Assembly (NCBI GenBank): GCA_030272585.1
Contig: BSYQ01000006.1
Coordinates: forward strand, 3,931,001-3,995,000
Length of the DNA stretch: 64,000 bases
Source of the DNA: Bryopsis sp. KO-2023
Lineage: Eukaryota > Chlorophyta > Ulvophyceae > Bryopsidales > Bryopsidaceae
Direction: 5' to 3'
In this document: one piece after another, positions 36,157 through 48,700 of the stretch
Numbering within the stretch: position 1 is the first letter of the stretch
Layout of the letters: the number at the start of each line of letters is the position of its first letter
The notes under the pieces: model-generated
Database searches by the model: none
Seen by the model: the letters and a program-made list of their open reading frames with translations, nothing else
Told to the model about the DNA's origin: nothing
Translations under genes and position numbers: made by a program

Positions 36157-39100
36157 AAAGGTGGGGCTGGGAGAAAAAAAAAAAAAAAACAGAAAAGGAG
36201 GCCCAAATAATGTGGTTTGAGTTTTAGTGAATGTGTGTGGGGAGGGGACCGTTGGATATCGTTTCGCAAAAAAAAAATCAACCTGGTTCTCTGATATTTA
36301 AGGAAAAAAAAAAAAAACGATTGGGAGGTGTATAAGATATTGGCCGAAAGAAAAAAAAAGTTCCTGTTGAAGGTGGAGCGGAAAAAAAAAAAACAACGAA
36401 ACACGCAAGGTTTAGCTTGAAAAAAAGAAGAAAAAAGCGAGGGCTGGTAGAAACTGGGCTGGGTTCCCTCAACAGAAAATATATATATACATATATAGCA
36501 AAAAAAAAAGAAGAACTGTGAATCACTTGGATATATATCGAAAAAAAACAAAACAAAGCACACATTGGATTTGTTTCCCCCAATTGTTTTTTTTTTTATT
36601 GGGAAAAAAAAAATAGCCGATGTTCGAATGGAGGCAAATGGGGGCGGACGCATAGAGAAGCAAAACAAAATCGAGAAAAAAAGTGACAATTTGCAGGAGG
36701 ATGGGGGAAGCTTTTTTCTTTTTGGCTTCTTTGGGAGGTGGGGTAATGTATTTTTTCTTTTTTTCTGTGAAGTGATCAATGGTAGAATGATTAAAAGCTC
36801 GATGTGGTTTGTGTATGCAATGCATATTCCTGTTGTTTTTTTTCCTCTCTTTCTTTTTTCTGTTTTCTGTTATGCAGGGGCATGCATATCACCAAAAAAA
36901 AAAAAAAAAACAGAGTGGAGAAGGGAAAGGAAAAAAAAAGAAAACGAGAAGGCTAGAAAAAGTTCCCATGAGCTTTTAAACAAAATACATATATATAATT
37001 ACATAAAAAAATATGCATGCATGCATGCACACATGCATTTTATGTATCGTAGGATATACGATGTGGATGCATTTTCAAAAATATAGGGTTGAAAAAAAAG
37101 TTGAAAAAAAAGAAAAGGAAAGGAAAGGAAAGGAAAGAGAAATTTCACAGTGGGGAAGGCTTGTTGTGTTGGAAATACAGGATGGAGTTTGTGTTTTTTA
37201 TGCATGCATGCATGCAAGAGTGCATGTCATGCATTCTCCATGGTAGTGTGCATTGCATGCATGCACATAGGTTGAAGGGGTAAGGGAACAAAAAAAAGTC
37301 TTGAAATATGAGTAAGAAAAAAAAAAAAAAAATGTTGAAAAAAATATAAAATGCGGAGGGGCAATTGAATGGGGTTTTTGAGTTTGGTCTGGTCTTTTGA
37401 TTTCTCCATTATTATATATAATGGGTGGCAGGGGGGGGGGGGGGGGGGGAAGAAAGACCACTCTTGATATTTATATATGTTCTATTATCAAGAAAAGATA
37501 TTTGAGGAAGGGAAAACTCTGACTGATGATTTTGTTTCAGAGAACAGTATGGATAAAGGATGGGAAAATGCATATTAAAAGTATTACTTTCTTTTTCTCA
37601 AATCGATTTTCCCCCCACCCCACCCCATCGGTAAAAGAAGCGTTGGGGAAAGTGGGGTTTTTGCAGCAAAGATACGTTTTCTTAGTTTTGTTTGCTTTCG
37701 AAAGTGGTGTTTTGAGTTTTGGTGGTGGAATGAAAAAAAAAAAAAAATCAAACGAAGAAAAGACCAGACCAAACCAGATCGAGAAGTTTTGTTATGTGTT
37801 GATGATTTGGTTTTTCTTCTTTTCTTTTTCTTTTTTTATTTTATCGATACTGGATTTGCATATGTATTATGGGAAAAAAAAAGTAGTGGTGGTCCGGGGT
37901 AGACTTGTATTCATCACATAGGTAGGAAAAAAAGTATTGGAAAAAAGAGGGGAAATTTTAACAAAAGGAAAAAGAAAACAAAACAAAAGAAGAAAATATA
38001 GTTGTATAGAGAATGCCGGTGTAAAAATGTGCTTGCAAGCTGACAAACAGGGGGGAATGTTTTCTGTGGAAAGAAAAACTGTGAAATAAATATGGCTGGC
38101 AAAAAAGGTTTAATAAGTGACGAGATGCACCTTTTAGGTTTTTGTTTTTTTGGGGGGGGACAGGGTGGGGGGAAATGACGGTTATTATGCGGTGAAAAAG
38201 TGGTATCCCTGCTTTCTTTTTTTTTCTGTTATTATTATTTGGTTTTTAATTGTCAACTCCAGAAGAGAGGTACCTTACTGTAGCCAGCGGGAATGTGATA
38301 TGTATTTTCCTGGACGACTCGCAGTTTTTAAATTTAATTTTGAAAATTAATTACTTCATTTTGTTGGATATGTTGTTGCATGGTGCGTCTTCCACTTTTT
38401 TAATCAAGGCTGTGAAAAGACGAAAAGAAATCAAAGAGGAAAAAATAAATTTAGTAAAATTGCACTTCGTAGATTCCGGCTTGGATCAATTCATCCCCAG
38501 AAAGCAGTACATCTTCGGAAGCAATATTTTGTTTTACTTTTTACTTTATATTTTTTATTTTATGCTTAGTAGAGTGATCCTTGAAAACATGTTTCAAGTA
38601 TTTATGTATCAGCCACCTTGCTTTTGAATTTGAAAAGATTTATCAAGGAATTATCCAGAATTATGATCTTTTTTGGGGGGATTTTTACTAGGAGTGGTAA
38701 GGAGTCATGGTGTTGATATGCCTGATTCAGAAACAGGCTGTAATTTTTGCATCTGCGATATTTGATTAGTCACTGAACAGGAAAATTGAACCACAAGAAA
38801 CATTATCCAGAACCTTCCCATCCATTTTTTTGCGCATTCCCTTATCTAAATGCCAAAAATCTTTTTTTTTTACAGAAAAACACAAAACACATGCAGTCAC
38901 AGAAAGACAGGAATAAAATTGAGGCCTGTCTTCCAACATTCAGGATTTTTTTTTTCTTGCATAGCAAATACCCACAGTTCTTAAAGGATAAAAAGGGAGA
39001 TGATGAAAAAGAAAAGAAAAAATTAGCAAAATCAATATAAAGTGCTGCTTTCTTTTTTTTCTTCCTCACAGTACACACGTTTCCGAAAAGAAAAAAATAA

Positions 39101-40187
39101 AACGAAAAATAAAACACCAAAAAACGAAGGCGAAGTTTTCCATTCGTTTTTATTACCTACCCATCAGTTCTCTTCTTTTTTTTCTTCTTTTTTTTTGGTT
39201 TTTTTCAAGTCTTGTTTTTTTTGTTTTTGTTTTTTTCCGTGATCTTTTCTTAGTGTTTTTTTTTTTCCCTGTTTTTTTTCTTTTTCTCTTTCGGATTTCA
39301 GAAGAAGAAAAAAAATATCCGAAAGGGTTCCAACTGTAAATTTATCAGTTCACGGAATTCCACCCACCCCCACTTCACACCACAGTGAAATAAATCACGA
39401 TTATTGCTCAAGTTTATCTTTCTTTCTTTCTTAATTTTTTCTTTTTTATATGTATATACTTTTCCCAATCCCGACAGTTTTTCGTCCCCTCTTTTCCCCT
39501 AACTCTTTTCAACGCGTTCACATTCGACCCGCTAATTTTCTTGACCAGGGGGAAAAATCATCACTGCTAGAGAAAAATCTTTGACACCAAGGAGTTTTCC
39601 ATCACACAATGGTTTGCGAAAATTAATGCTAAGAGAAGAAAAAAAAAAAACAGAAAAAAGAAAAGAAAAAAAATGACGAAAAAAGAAAAGACACCGTTTG
39701 ATCATTTTTTTCTCCTTTTCTCTTTTAAAAAGTCATTTTCTGAAAGAAGAATGCGTTCCATCATATTTTAACCATTTTTCAAAGTCGATCCAGGTGGGAG
39801 GAAATACTACTTCCGACAGTTTTGGGATGCCAGTTTCAGTCGTTCACTTCGATCGCCTTGTTGAATAACATCCAAAAAAAAAAAAAAAAAACTCATCACT
39901 TTTTGCAGCGATGGCTCGTGAATATTCACAGCTTCTCTTCCTGACGATCTTTCCTGCGGGAAAAAAAAAAGACGAGTCCGTCAGAGGGGTTTCTTGCCCG
40001 ACATGCGGCAACACCCAAAGACGTCAAAAAGTCGTCGGAAGCAATTGTGGATGCGTATCTCCACGTCAAAGTCGTCGTCGTCATCATAGTCGTCATCATC
40101 ATTCAAAAAAGTTAACTCTTTTTTCGTTAACTTTTTTCGCGCGAAAAACAATATGGGTTTCCTTTTCTCCTCTCTGTCTTTTTTCTC
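36157..40187. other. gene-poor AT-rich interval
   Basis: Four kilobases with no supported gene. It holds dense A- and T-runs, TGCATGCA repeats (37011-37275), a G-run of about 19 at 37432-37450 and a T7G8 tract near 38148-38159. A frame near 38250-38627 has some mixed composition (for instance NVICIFLDDSQFLN) but no domain, codon pattern or clear splice partner. The receptor kinase gene ends at 40188 on the minus strand, so its 3' UTR lies at the right end. Confidence 0.5.
37011..37275. repeat. scattered TGCATGCA repeat clusters
   Basis: Three short runs of alternating TGCA units (about 37013-37045, 37199-37233 and 37248-37268) are spaced over 260 bases. Alternating purine-pyrimidine runs of this kind are self-complementary and can form cruciform or Z-DNA. 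No function is apparent. Confidence 0.65.
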
Positions 40188-42481
40188 TTATCGCGAACAA
40201 GAAGCTTCCAACACTCGCAGACGGGCAAGGATATCACTGAAATTTGGCCTCTGCTCGTGGTCTTGCTTGAGACAATCGCGGATGAGCTCCCTGACGGCGG
40301 CTGGCCATTTAGCAGGGATTTCCGGACGCAATCCCTCGACGACGTCGACCATAATGCTCTGGGAAGTCCTTCCAGCATAAGGGGGTCGACCTAACCGAAA
40401 CACAAAACACAAAAACACAAAAATCGCATCAAAAGTAAACCAAGATGCGTCGAGGAAAAGCGACGAGAACGTTGGTCGCTATCAGAAAAAAAAAACAAAG
40501 CAAAATAAAATAAAATAAACACAAGTTTCAGAAGAACGAGTGATAAACCGTGGCGGGTTTTCAACATACATGCTAAGATTTCCCAAAGCAACATGCCGAA
40601 GGAATAGACGTCGGTGGCTGTCGAGAGTAAACCATCTTTCAGCAACTCTGGCGGCATCGCTCTGACCGACCCGCAGGTGAACGTCAGCACGTGGTCCGTC
40701 TCGTTCAGCTGCCGACTGAACCCAAAATCCGCCAGTTTACAAACAAATCCCCGAGGGTCCGCCGCGCACGTGCGTAACAACACGTTCTCTGGCTTGACGT
40801 CGCCATGAACGATGCCGTTGTCGTGCAAATGCTTTATTGCTGAAGCGATTTCGATGGCCGTCAAGACGATGTAGAGCTTACGACTGTCGCCGTCGAAAAA
40901 ACATTTTCTGCGGAGGGCAGCGGACAGGCACCCCCTGTCGCAGTACTCCATTACAATCCAAGTCCTGTTTAGCGAAAACGGCGAAAAACAGAAAGCCATC
41001 AGCACTCTCTTTGCAAAACAAACCGAATTATCTGAGTCGCAGATTCCCCCCCCCCCCCCCCAACACGCCTCCCGTTTACCATTCACCTGAACAAAGTGCA
41101 ATTCGTCTGATTCATTGCTTTATTCTCGATGTCGTCGAAGTCGTCTGAAGCTAAAGATTCAGACGAAAACACATCGGTCTCAATGTCCCCACTGCCCCCG
41201 ATCAAGTCTGACGCCGGGTCCGCGCGACACGAGCCCAGCTCCCGAGTGATGCTAACGAGCGTCCTGACGATGTTCGGGTGGCTCACTTTCCGAGCCAGGC
41301 GCGCTTCGAAAGGCTCCGGCTCCAGCGCCGAAATTTCATGGTCCAAAATCTTGACGGCGATTTGGATGCCTTCGTATCCGCCCAGGTGAACGGTGCTGAA
41401 CGAGCCTCGCCCGACGACAGGGCCCAATTCGATATCTTCGAGTTGAACGGAGAGCCAATCTACTTTCTGTCGATTCCACACAAAAGAACACCAGTCAGTG
41501 AAACTCCTCCACACCCGACGCTTTCAAATATACAGTCAAGCAGTTTCCGTTTCGGGTTCTCTGCACACATCGACATGCATTCACGCGAGAAAAACGTACG
41601 ATTGGTGCGTATGGCTTCAGCTCAAAACTCGGTGTCCTTGCAAGGGTCGTCTTTCTCGCTATATCGAGCCGTCTTTGCCTCCACAAGAACGCCCCGACCA
41701 TGGAGGTGAGAAAAAGCGCCACCACCGCGACGACCCCGATCAAATGGATGCACGAATCGATTCCCGAACCTACCCCCCCCTCAGACCCTCCGTGGCACGA
41801 GTTCTCTATCTGCTCCAGTCGCGATTCGATTGCTGAGGTCTGCCCATCTCTACACAAAAAGTACGTCTCTTCTATGCGCAGCAATTGGTGGAACGGCCTC
41901 GAAATCACCACGTCTTGAACGTAATATGAGCCCCCGTCGTGGCAAGTAACGCCCCATGCAGCCAGCGTTGGCGTTTCTCTGGCATCAGCCCCCTGGTCGC
42001 AACTGGAAAACACGACCTTGACGTTTTTAAACGACAACGCCGCATCATCCCCCGCCTCGACGAATCCTAATTTGAGGTCGGAGATCTGCGGCGGCGGCCC
42101 CCCGTAGATGGTGATTTTCTCGAAAGACACCATGGCTCCTTTCCGCAGAACGACCGCCGGCTGCGGCGCGCCTCCTTCGAATGCGATTGACGAGCTCCTT
42201 TCGTGGTGGCCTTCTATTTTTAGCGACCTGTTGGTCATGACTAGGGGATCGAACAGCGTATCGTCTTCGCACAAAATATGACCGTCGATCACGATGGTGG
42301 AGCGTTGGAGATCTTTCACCGCGGCGCCCAAAGCTTCACAGTTCGAAACCAGTTGATCGTCTGGAAAAAAGGCCGCCATCCCTTCACCCAATCCAAAAAA
42401 TAGCAGTATTGAAAAAGCCAAGCGAACAAACACCTCGAACGCGACCGACAGAGGATTTAATTTGCGCCGGAGCCCTTTCAT
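40188..42481 (-). CDS. receptor-like TKL kinase with beta-helix-like ectodomain, non-RD (4 exons)
   Basis: This is a membrane receptor kinase. Minus-strand exons 42481-41600, 41466-41087, 40964-40570 and 40390-40188 join in phase to give 619 aa. It has a signal peptide (about residues 12-36: basic start, then FEVFVRLAFSILLFFGL). An ectodomain of about 220 residues has repeated short strands (SLKIEG, VSFEKITIYGG, LSFKNVKVVF, YYVQDVVIS) suggestive of a pectin-lyase-like beta-helix and several Cys. A TM segment (LIGVVAVVALFLTSMVGAFL) and RQRR stop-transfer follow. Kinase motifs: VVGRGSFSTVHLG, IAVKIL, WIVMEYCDRGCLS, VHGDVKPENVLL, KLADFGFSRQL, SVRAMPPELL, DVYSFGMLLWEIL, RPNFSDILARL. In the catalytic loop HRD is HGD, making it a non-RD kinase; Asp, Lys and Asn are kept, so catalysis is possible. 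An acidic Ser/Asp-rich insert follows the alphaC region. Ligand unknown. Confidence 0.87.
41046..41061. repeat. poly-C tract in receptor kinase intron
   Basis: A run of about fifteen C lies about 25 bases inside the intron after exon 2 of the receptor kinase gene, reading as a G-run on the coding strand close to the splice donor. Confidence 0.75.
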
Positions 42482-45270
42482 CGCGACGGGTCTTCACAGG
42501 GCGAAACCATCCTCCGTGAAAGATATAGCCGGCTTGAGGATTTTGCCTGTCAAATTCCGTTTGACAAGACTCCGTTTTTCGATTTCGCTGGGGTGGTAGA
42601 TTGGTTGGGGTTGCAAACTCGCAAACGCGGCCGCTGGCTGGTACTTCGATCCATACATTTGACACACGTAACGGCAGAAACGAGGGGAAACGCCAGGCTT
42701 GGCGTCAGACATGGCGACGCCATCTGGAAAAAAGAAAGAGGCGTTCTGGGGTCGTGCTGCCAAGTGTTTCTGTGGGGAGGAGCTTTTCAGCAGAAATTCG
42801 ACGTGGAGGAATCAGAGCGAGCGCACAGGCTCCAGATTTCGCTCGAACTCTACTGGAGAGGAAGCGTGGGTGCACACGTGCAAACGTCAAACGTTATGTT
42901 TCGCCATGGAGCAAGAAGAATGACAGGGCCCGTGATGTGATATTTCGCAATCGAAACGCACAACGATTGACCCCACGCCAAAACCACGTAAGACTGAACG
43001 ACACATGGTTTCTCGCCCAGCGTTCGAATCGCCTCGGCTTTGCAACTGTTGGTTGATTGATTCATTGCCTCAGGATTGATTGGGTTCCGTGAGGCCTGTG
43101 GATACAGTGATTGCAGTTAGGATGGAGTTTTTTGGAGTCTATTGTTTTCCAAATATATTGCATCGAACCCTGAGTGGCTCGTCCACTGTGCAAATGAGTG
43201 ATATGGGCCATGACTTGGAGTTGAGTTGCCCTTTGCATATCAAGGAAAATATCTGATCCAGCCGTATTTTACACTCTGTCTTCAAAAATGAAAAATGAAA
43301 CTGTGGTCCATCCCTGCCTCGATTTGGATTGTCGAATTTTGAAAGCCATGGAGGGTGAACGATAAAAAAAATGGACAGCTGCAGGGGTTGACCTGTGTTT
43401 GATGTGCGACGTTTTTCCAACACCAATAAAAATAACTCGTGGATCCAGACTTCCTGCATTTTGAGGGTTCTTTTTATGTATTCTTATTGCAAGCACTCAT
43501 CAATGCATTTTTGTACAGGTGTTACTTTCTTTGGGGGATACACCTCACAAGTCCTCAATCGTACAGTGAGGTCCAACAACCACAGGTAGTTGCCTGACCT
43601 GCAGTTGTCGATGACACATTGCTGCATAGCTCCTGCATCTCAGCTTGTCACTTGCCCTGGCGGTGTGTGAACTGGATCGGGCAATCGGCTGCCATATATA
43701 TTTATGCAGCAAAACCAAGTGGTTTGATATGTTTCATGGATGCATGGTAATTTTGTTACTTCCTCAATCTAACCCATGAAAGGCGAAGCGCTCTGTGGTT
43801 GATCAGGAAAACATCGGGCCATCGTCACAGCTTCATTGATTAAATCTCTCCTGCTAATTTCTCGCACCCACCACATTGTTGTTGCATACGTCCTTTTCAA
43901 TGACCCCTGATTATTGCAAGTTGATGGCAGTTCCACAAGCGATAGTACTTTACTTCTTGAATGGATCAGATCAGTTCTGTTTGTTCTTCCTTGTGTTGGT
44001 TAATTTGTCTCAGATGGATTTCACAGTGGTTGCTGACCTCCATCTTCTCCAAAGGTTTTGGTTTTGTTCTGTGTTTATTTTCTGAGCATATGGGTTTGCA
44101 TAAACGATTTAGGTTTGCAAGGGGAAGAAAAGGTTGGCGGTGTTGTAACTCTTGTTTCGATTCACAACAGCGGCATGCCTTCTGGGGTTAAAGACGTCAC
44201 CAATACTGTCAGATTAATAGTGTGAATTATGAAACGCAACGGGAAACTCACAATAGCTTCCGTAAGATCAAAGAGTTTTTTTGCCCTTGGCCTGAAGTTG
44301 TGTGTTCTGTTCTCGTAGCTGTTGGCCTCGGTCTCGAGAAGTTTGTTTTTGTTGATCCAGACGACGATCAAGACGACGTTCTTGGTCAATGACAATAGCT
44401 GATGAAAGTTAGCCGTCCAGTTTGAGTCGTTTGTCTGCGATGGAAGTTCTTCGACAAACGCTTTTAGGGTGTTCTCAATCGTTTGACGATCAACAAAGTT
44501 AAGTTTTCGCAGAGGATATGGTCCCTCACTCCCTCCTTTGCTGCGCTACTCTTTGGTTTATCAAAGTCTGAATTCTACGCCCTACGCAAAAAGCTTGTCA
44601 GTATTTGAAATCTATCGACCCGTTCAAGGGAAATAACAAATGCAAATTGTTCGACTCATGAGCACGGTGGCGGTGCAGTAGATCCGCAACCTCCTTTTTT
44701 GGTAGTCGGTTTGGTCTTGGTTTTTTTTGCTGCAAGAAGGCTGAGGGCGACACAAGCGACTGGTACCAAAGCACGGAACAGTATCCGGCAAGATATAAAA
44801 CCTTTCAGTGTAAAACACGACCCAAGGTTGTTTCAACAAACTTCGGCGCTGCTTCCATTTTCTTTCGGCGTCTTTGTCTGCTTTGTACCTCCAAGGGTCT
44901 CATTTTGTCTCAGTTGTGCTTGAAGCGTTGGTTGGCCTTGAAAAACCGAATTGCAAGCTCACGCCGCCAATAGTTCTGCGCACTGTAAAATTTACAGTGT
45001 AAATAACCCCCCCTCTCCTTCGCAGCATTTTTATAGCTGAGCAGTGCTAAGTGAGGAGAAGCGTCGTGGCATCATTCAGTCTTCTCGTTTCTATCTTCCG
45101 ATCAAATACAATTGAAATCGACACTGAAAGAAAACAATCTGTTGTTTTTGGCTTGTTCGAACTCTGTCGAAAGAAGAATTTACAATCCACTAAGGGACAA
45201 AATCAACTCGGCCTCCTTTCTTCCTATCATGCTCCCACGTTGTACCTCACTACAAACCCAATATACAGAA
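42482..45270. other. gene-poor interval upstream of receptor kinase
   Basis: The first 600 bases should hold the receptor kinase promoter and are CpG-rich. The rest shows no domain-bearing frame on either strand. Short frames near 43395-43589, 43876-44191 and 44699-44923 are not convincing. A GACGTCACC motif occurs near 44193. Confidence 0.45.
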
Positions 45271-45751
45271 CAGACCTGGGCCCGACCGGACCGGCAGCGA
45301 AAAACCGGTCCGGTCCGGTCCAACCTGTCCATGGACCGGCTGACCTGTCCGGTCCTGTCCGGTCCAACGAAAAAACGCCGGTCCTTGCAAGACCGGACAG
45401 GTTGTGACCTGTCCGGTCCTGTCCACTCCGGTCCAGTCAACCTCGGAAATCTGCAGAAATCTGGACCGGTTTTCTGACAGATTTTCCGTTTTTAGACAGG
45501 TCACACCCACATTTCGCCTTTATTAGACCGGCGATGTGATCTGTCTAAAACCGGAACGACCCTGTCTTGACAGGGTTGTTCTCCTGTTTTAGACCGGCTC
45601 CAGGTCGGTCTGGACAGGTGGGCTGCCTGTCCAGACCGACCTGGAGCCTGTCTAGAACAGGTCGCACAATTAAGCATTAAGGTCAAATCCGGTCCAGAAA
45701 GTGGTTGCCGGTCCGGTCCGGTCCGGTCCAACGGGTCGGCGCCCAGGTCTG
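45271..45751. mobile_element. hAT-type MITE with 8-bp target duplication and CCGGTCC arrays
   Basis: The 481-bp element starts with CAGACCTGGGC and ends with the inverted copy GCCCAGGTCTG. Perfect 8-bp direct repeats ATACAGAA flank it (45263-45270 and 45752-45759). CAG-type tips plus 8-bp duplications are the mark of hAT transposons. No transposase is encoded. The interior is unusual: arrays of CCGGTCC and CTGTCC units near both ends and a central perfect 23-bp hairpin (45596-45618 with 45626-45648). The perfect flanking duplication suggests a fairly recent insertion. Confidence 0.88.
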
Positions 45752-48700
45752 ATACAGAACAACTAAATACGATTAACAACTTCGTAGTGTTGAGAAGAGC
45801 TGTCCATAGCTCGTGTTCTTTCTTTCTGTGTTTGGTGGATGTTGTCCTTCCAAGAGTACATTTTGTTCGATACACACATTTCCCACACGACCGGGACAGA
45901 GAAACAACCCTCTCAAAAAATATACAAGAATAGTAACAAAAAAGACTGTCAATCAGTCGTAAACTCCTCTCAAATATAGCCAGTTCCATTCCAACTGTTA
46001 ACCTGGAATTCATTTTTACACGCCTTTTGTACATCGGCGGAATTTTGAGGTCCGATCCCCAGTTAAACGTACAACACCCAGTACATTCCAACTGTTAACC
46101 AAACAGTCAACTGCAAGAAGTCAAACATATCCCTAGTGGCCTAACTACCGTAGCTACCGTAGTTGTGACAACCAGAGAAAACCAACCGATCCATCTAACC
46201 ACGTTCATACAGCAGCCACTAGGACTCCCAAAAACCCCCGGCCGAAATAAACACATCACCAAAACAGTAGTAGCTTCAACAAATCCAAGATATGCCTTGA
46301 ATTCAAGCGTGTTATCTCTCTGTGCAGAAACTACAACGATACTGTTGAGTGGCAATAGCAACGGATACAATAGTTTATGCATTGGTTTCCCATTTCAAGA
46401 TTGTTTTCTACTTGAACCGTTTCCACATCCCACCAAAAAGGGGGGCGTTGTTTTGGATGGGTGGATACGACAGATAAGCTGGATATTATTGTTATCATTC
46501 GAACGGTCAAAGACCAACTCGAAGAAATGGTGTCTGGTGTGGTGTGGCGGAGGAGGGTTCTGGAATATTCTGAAGTGTGGAAGGGGCTAATTCAGTTGGG
46601 TAGATGATGTGCAGTTTGTACAGTCAGGACTCCACGTTGTGGTATTTGAAGGGACTTTGGTTGGAATAGGGGTCGCACTTTTTTTACTGTATGAATGTGA
46701 ATTCAACAGAAGCCAAGTGGATATTGAAGGAGGTAATAATAAAGTCTGATGTGCTATTTATCTGGACCAGTGGAAACACTTTTCTGGCGAAATACCCCGC
46801 CCTGTAAATAAGGTATCGATTGGCAGGTCAAGATCTCGTGGCATTCCTCTGTCCATCAAGGCCTGGATGTATTTCTGACTGTGATTCTCCTAGTTGTGCT
46901 CACTAAACTGATGGGGGGGAAATCTATGCTGGTGTCCAGAAAATCAAAGACATCTTGGCTCCATCTGTTGGGAAAGAGGGTGCCGCACTTTTTTCTCGCT
47001 GAAGTGTTGCTTTTATTTTATTGTTCTTTAAAGAACAAATTTGTTTCCTTTTCCTTTCTTTGATTTGAAGGAATTCTCGTTTTACAGGCACGATGAACCA
47101 TCAGAGGCAATATTTTCTGTTTCAGCATGAACATGATGTTTCAATGCGTTGAAAAAAAGGAAAAGTTACGGTCATGGGGGGAAGTTTAGCCTCTTTTTGA
47201 TATAATGTCCTCAGGGACTTGCTCTCAGGAAACACCTGGGGCACCCTGAGTGCCAGCTCCAGACATTATAGGAACGACTGACCTACAGGAATCCCTGGTG
47301 AACACTCCTTAGGTCAAACATAAAAAGATCGCCCGCAGCTCTCCTTTTCCATCAGACGAATTCAGTTCCACACTGTCTTTTAATCCACTGCAACTTTATT
47401 GCATCAAACCTTGGGGTTCACTCGTGTTGTTAGGTGGTGTTGTGTGAGGGTGGAGTGCTGGAGGTATGCTGGAGGCGAATCATCATTGACGTATTGTTAA
47501 TTTATGAGAATCTCAGATGAACCCACTTTTGTCGTCAGTAAATACCTCTCCAAAAGATCGTTTCTGGAAAAGCAATCGAGAGTAGCTTTTTCCTGACTTC
47601 TTGGAATTATTAGCAGCTGTGGGGTTGTGTGCGGGAATAGATAGATGTCCCAAGATGTTTTCTTTATTGTTTTAGAATGGATGTGCTGCTGTCGACACAC
47701 TGGCAACCACTGAAAATGGTTTGGTGAGGTCAGCGATACCTTCAGAACATGTTGGCAGTCAAACATGCTCATTGAAACAAAACGATAGGTGGACTGGCTG
47801 AGTGTTTTGTATTTTGATATGTCTGTGCTTTTATATTTAAAGCGTCCAAATGATATCGCAGGAGGCGAACTTTGGAGCTCAGAAATTCGGTATGCTAAGT
47901 CATTAACAATCAATTGATTGATTGCAATCCACCGGCGGCAGCAGGTATCGTACCAGCACTGGATGCCCAATCGTTAAAATGAATGAATGAATCCACGGTA
48001 CACATTTGTGGTGGGTTCGAATCCCACAATTCATTATGTGCGTTGTTTAAAAATTAGGTATGCGTTCATTCAACCCAGTTGATTCCCCAGTTGAATCAAT
48101 GAATCTTTTTCTTTTGGTTGGTTTTATGAAGAAAAAAGAAAAGGGAAAGATTGCTGACATATAGTAAAAGATTTGACCTTATGTTTTCGGTTTGGAAAAT
48201 ATGTGTTTTGACACTTTTTATCTTTCCTCCCTGGGCAAGCAAGGAGATTCTGTATTTATAATAATTAAGGGGGTTGAGTGGATTGGCTTACACAATGCGA
48301 AAAGGAAATGATTCGTCTCGAAAAACAGAAAAACCTCAGTAGCACTAGTGCTCTATAGATATGCTTTGCTTGAGGAACTTCTGATGGGGGTTTGCATATC
48401 TCAGAATACCATTGAGAAATATGAAGTCACCTGCTGTATGTTACACGGGGACATATTGTGGGCTACTGAATTAAATCTCTGCACATATTGCACAAAACAA
48501 GAACAAACCCCTCCTCCCCCCCCCAAAAAAAAGGAAATAATTGAAAGCCCTTGCACACAAGCAGTCGAAGTTCAGGGCTGTAGGAAGTTGTTATTCATTT
48601 TGGAAAGAACCAATACTTGGAAAGGAAGCGGGGGTTTTCGAGAGCTTCCCCGAAAACTCTTTTTTCCTTTCTTTCCTCAAGCCGTCTTTTTTGACTGGCG

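Noticed and set aside
38250..38627. A 125-codon plus-strand frame with mixed composition
   Set aside because: Short, begins in AT-rich DNA, no domain and no splice signal that would link it to anything.
48011..48027. T-arm-like hairpin GTGGGTTCGAATCCCAC
   Set aside because: No matching D-arm, anticodon arm or acceptor stem upstream; at best a fragment of a tRNA-derived repeat.
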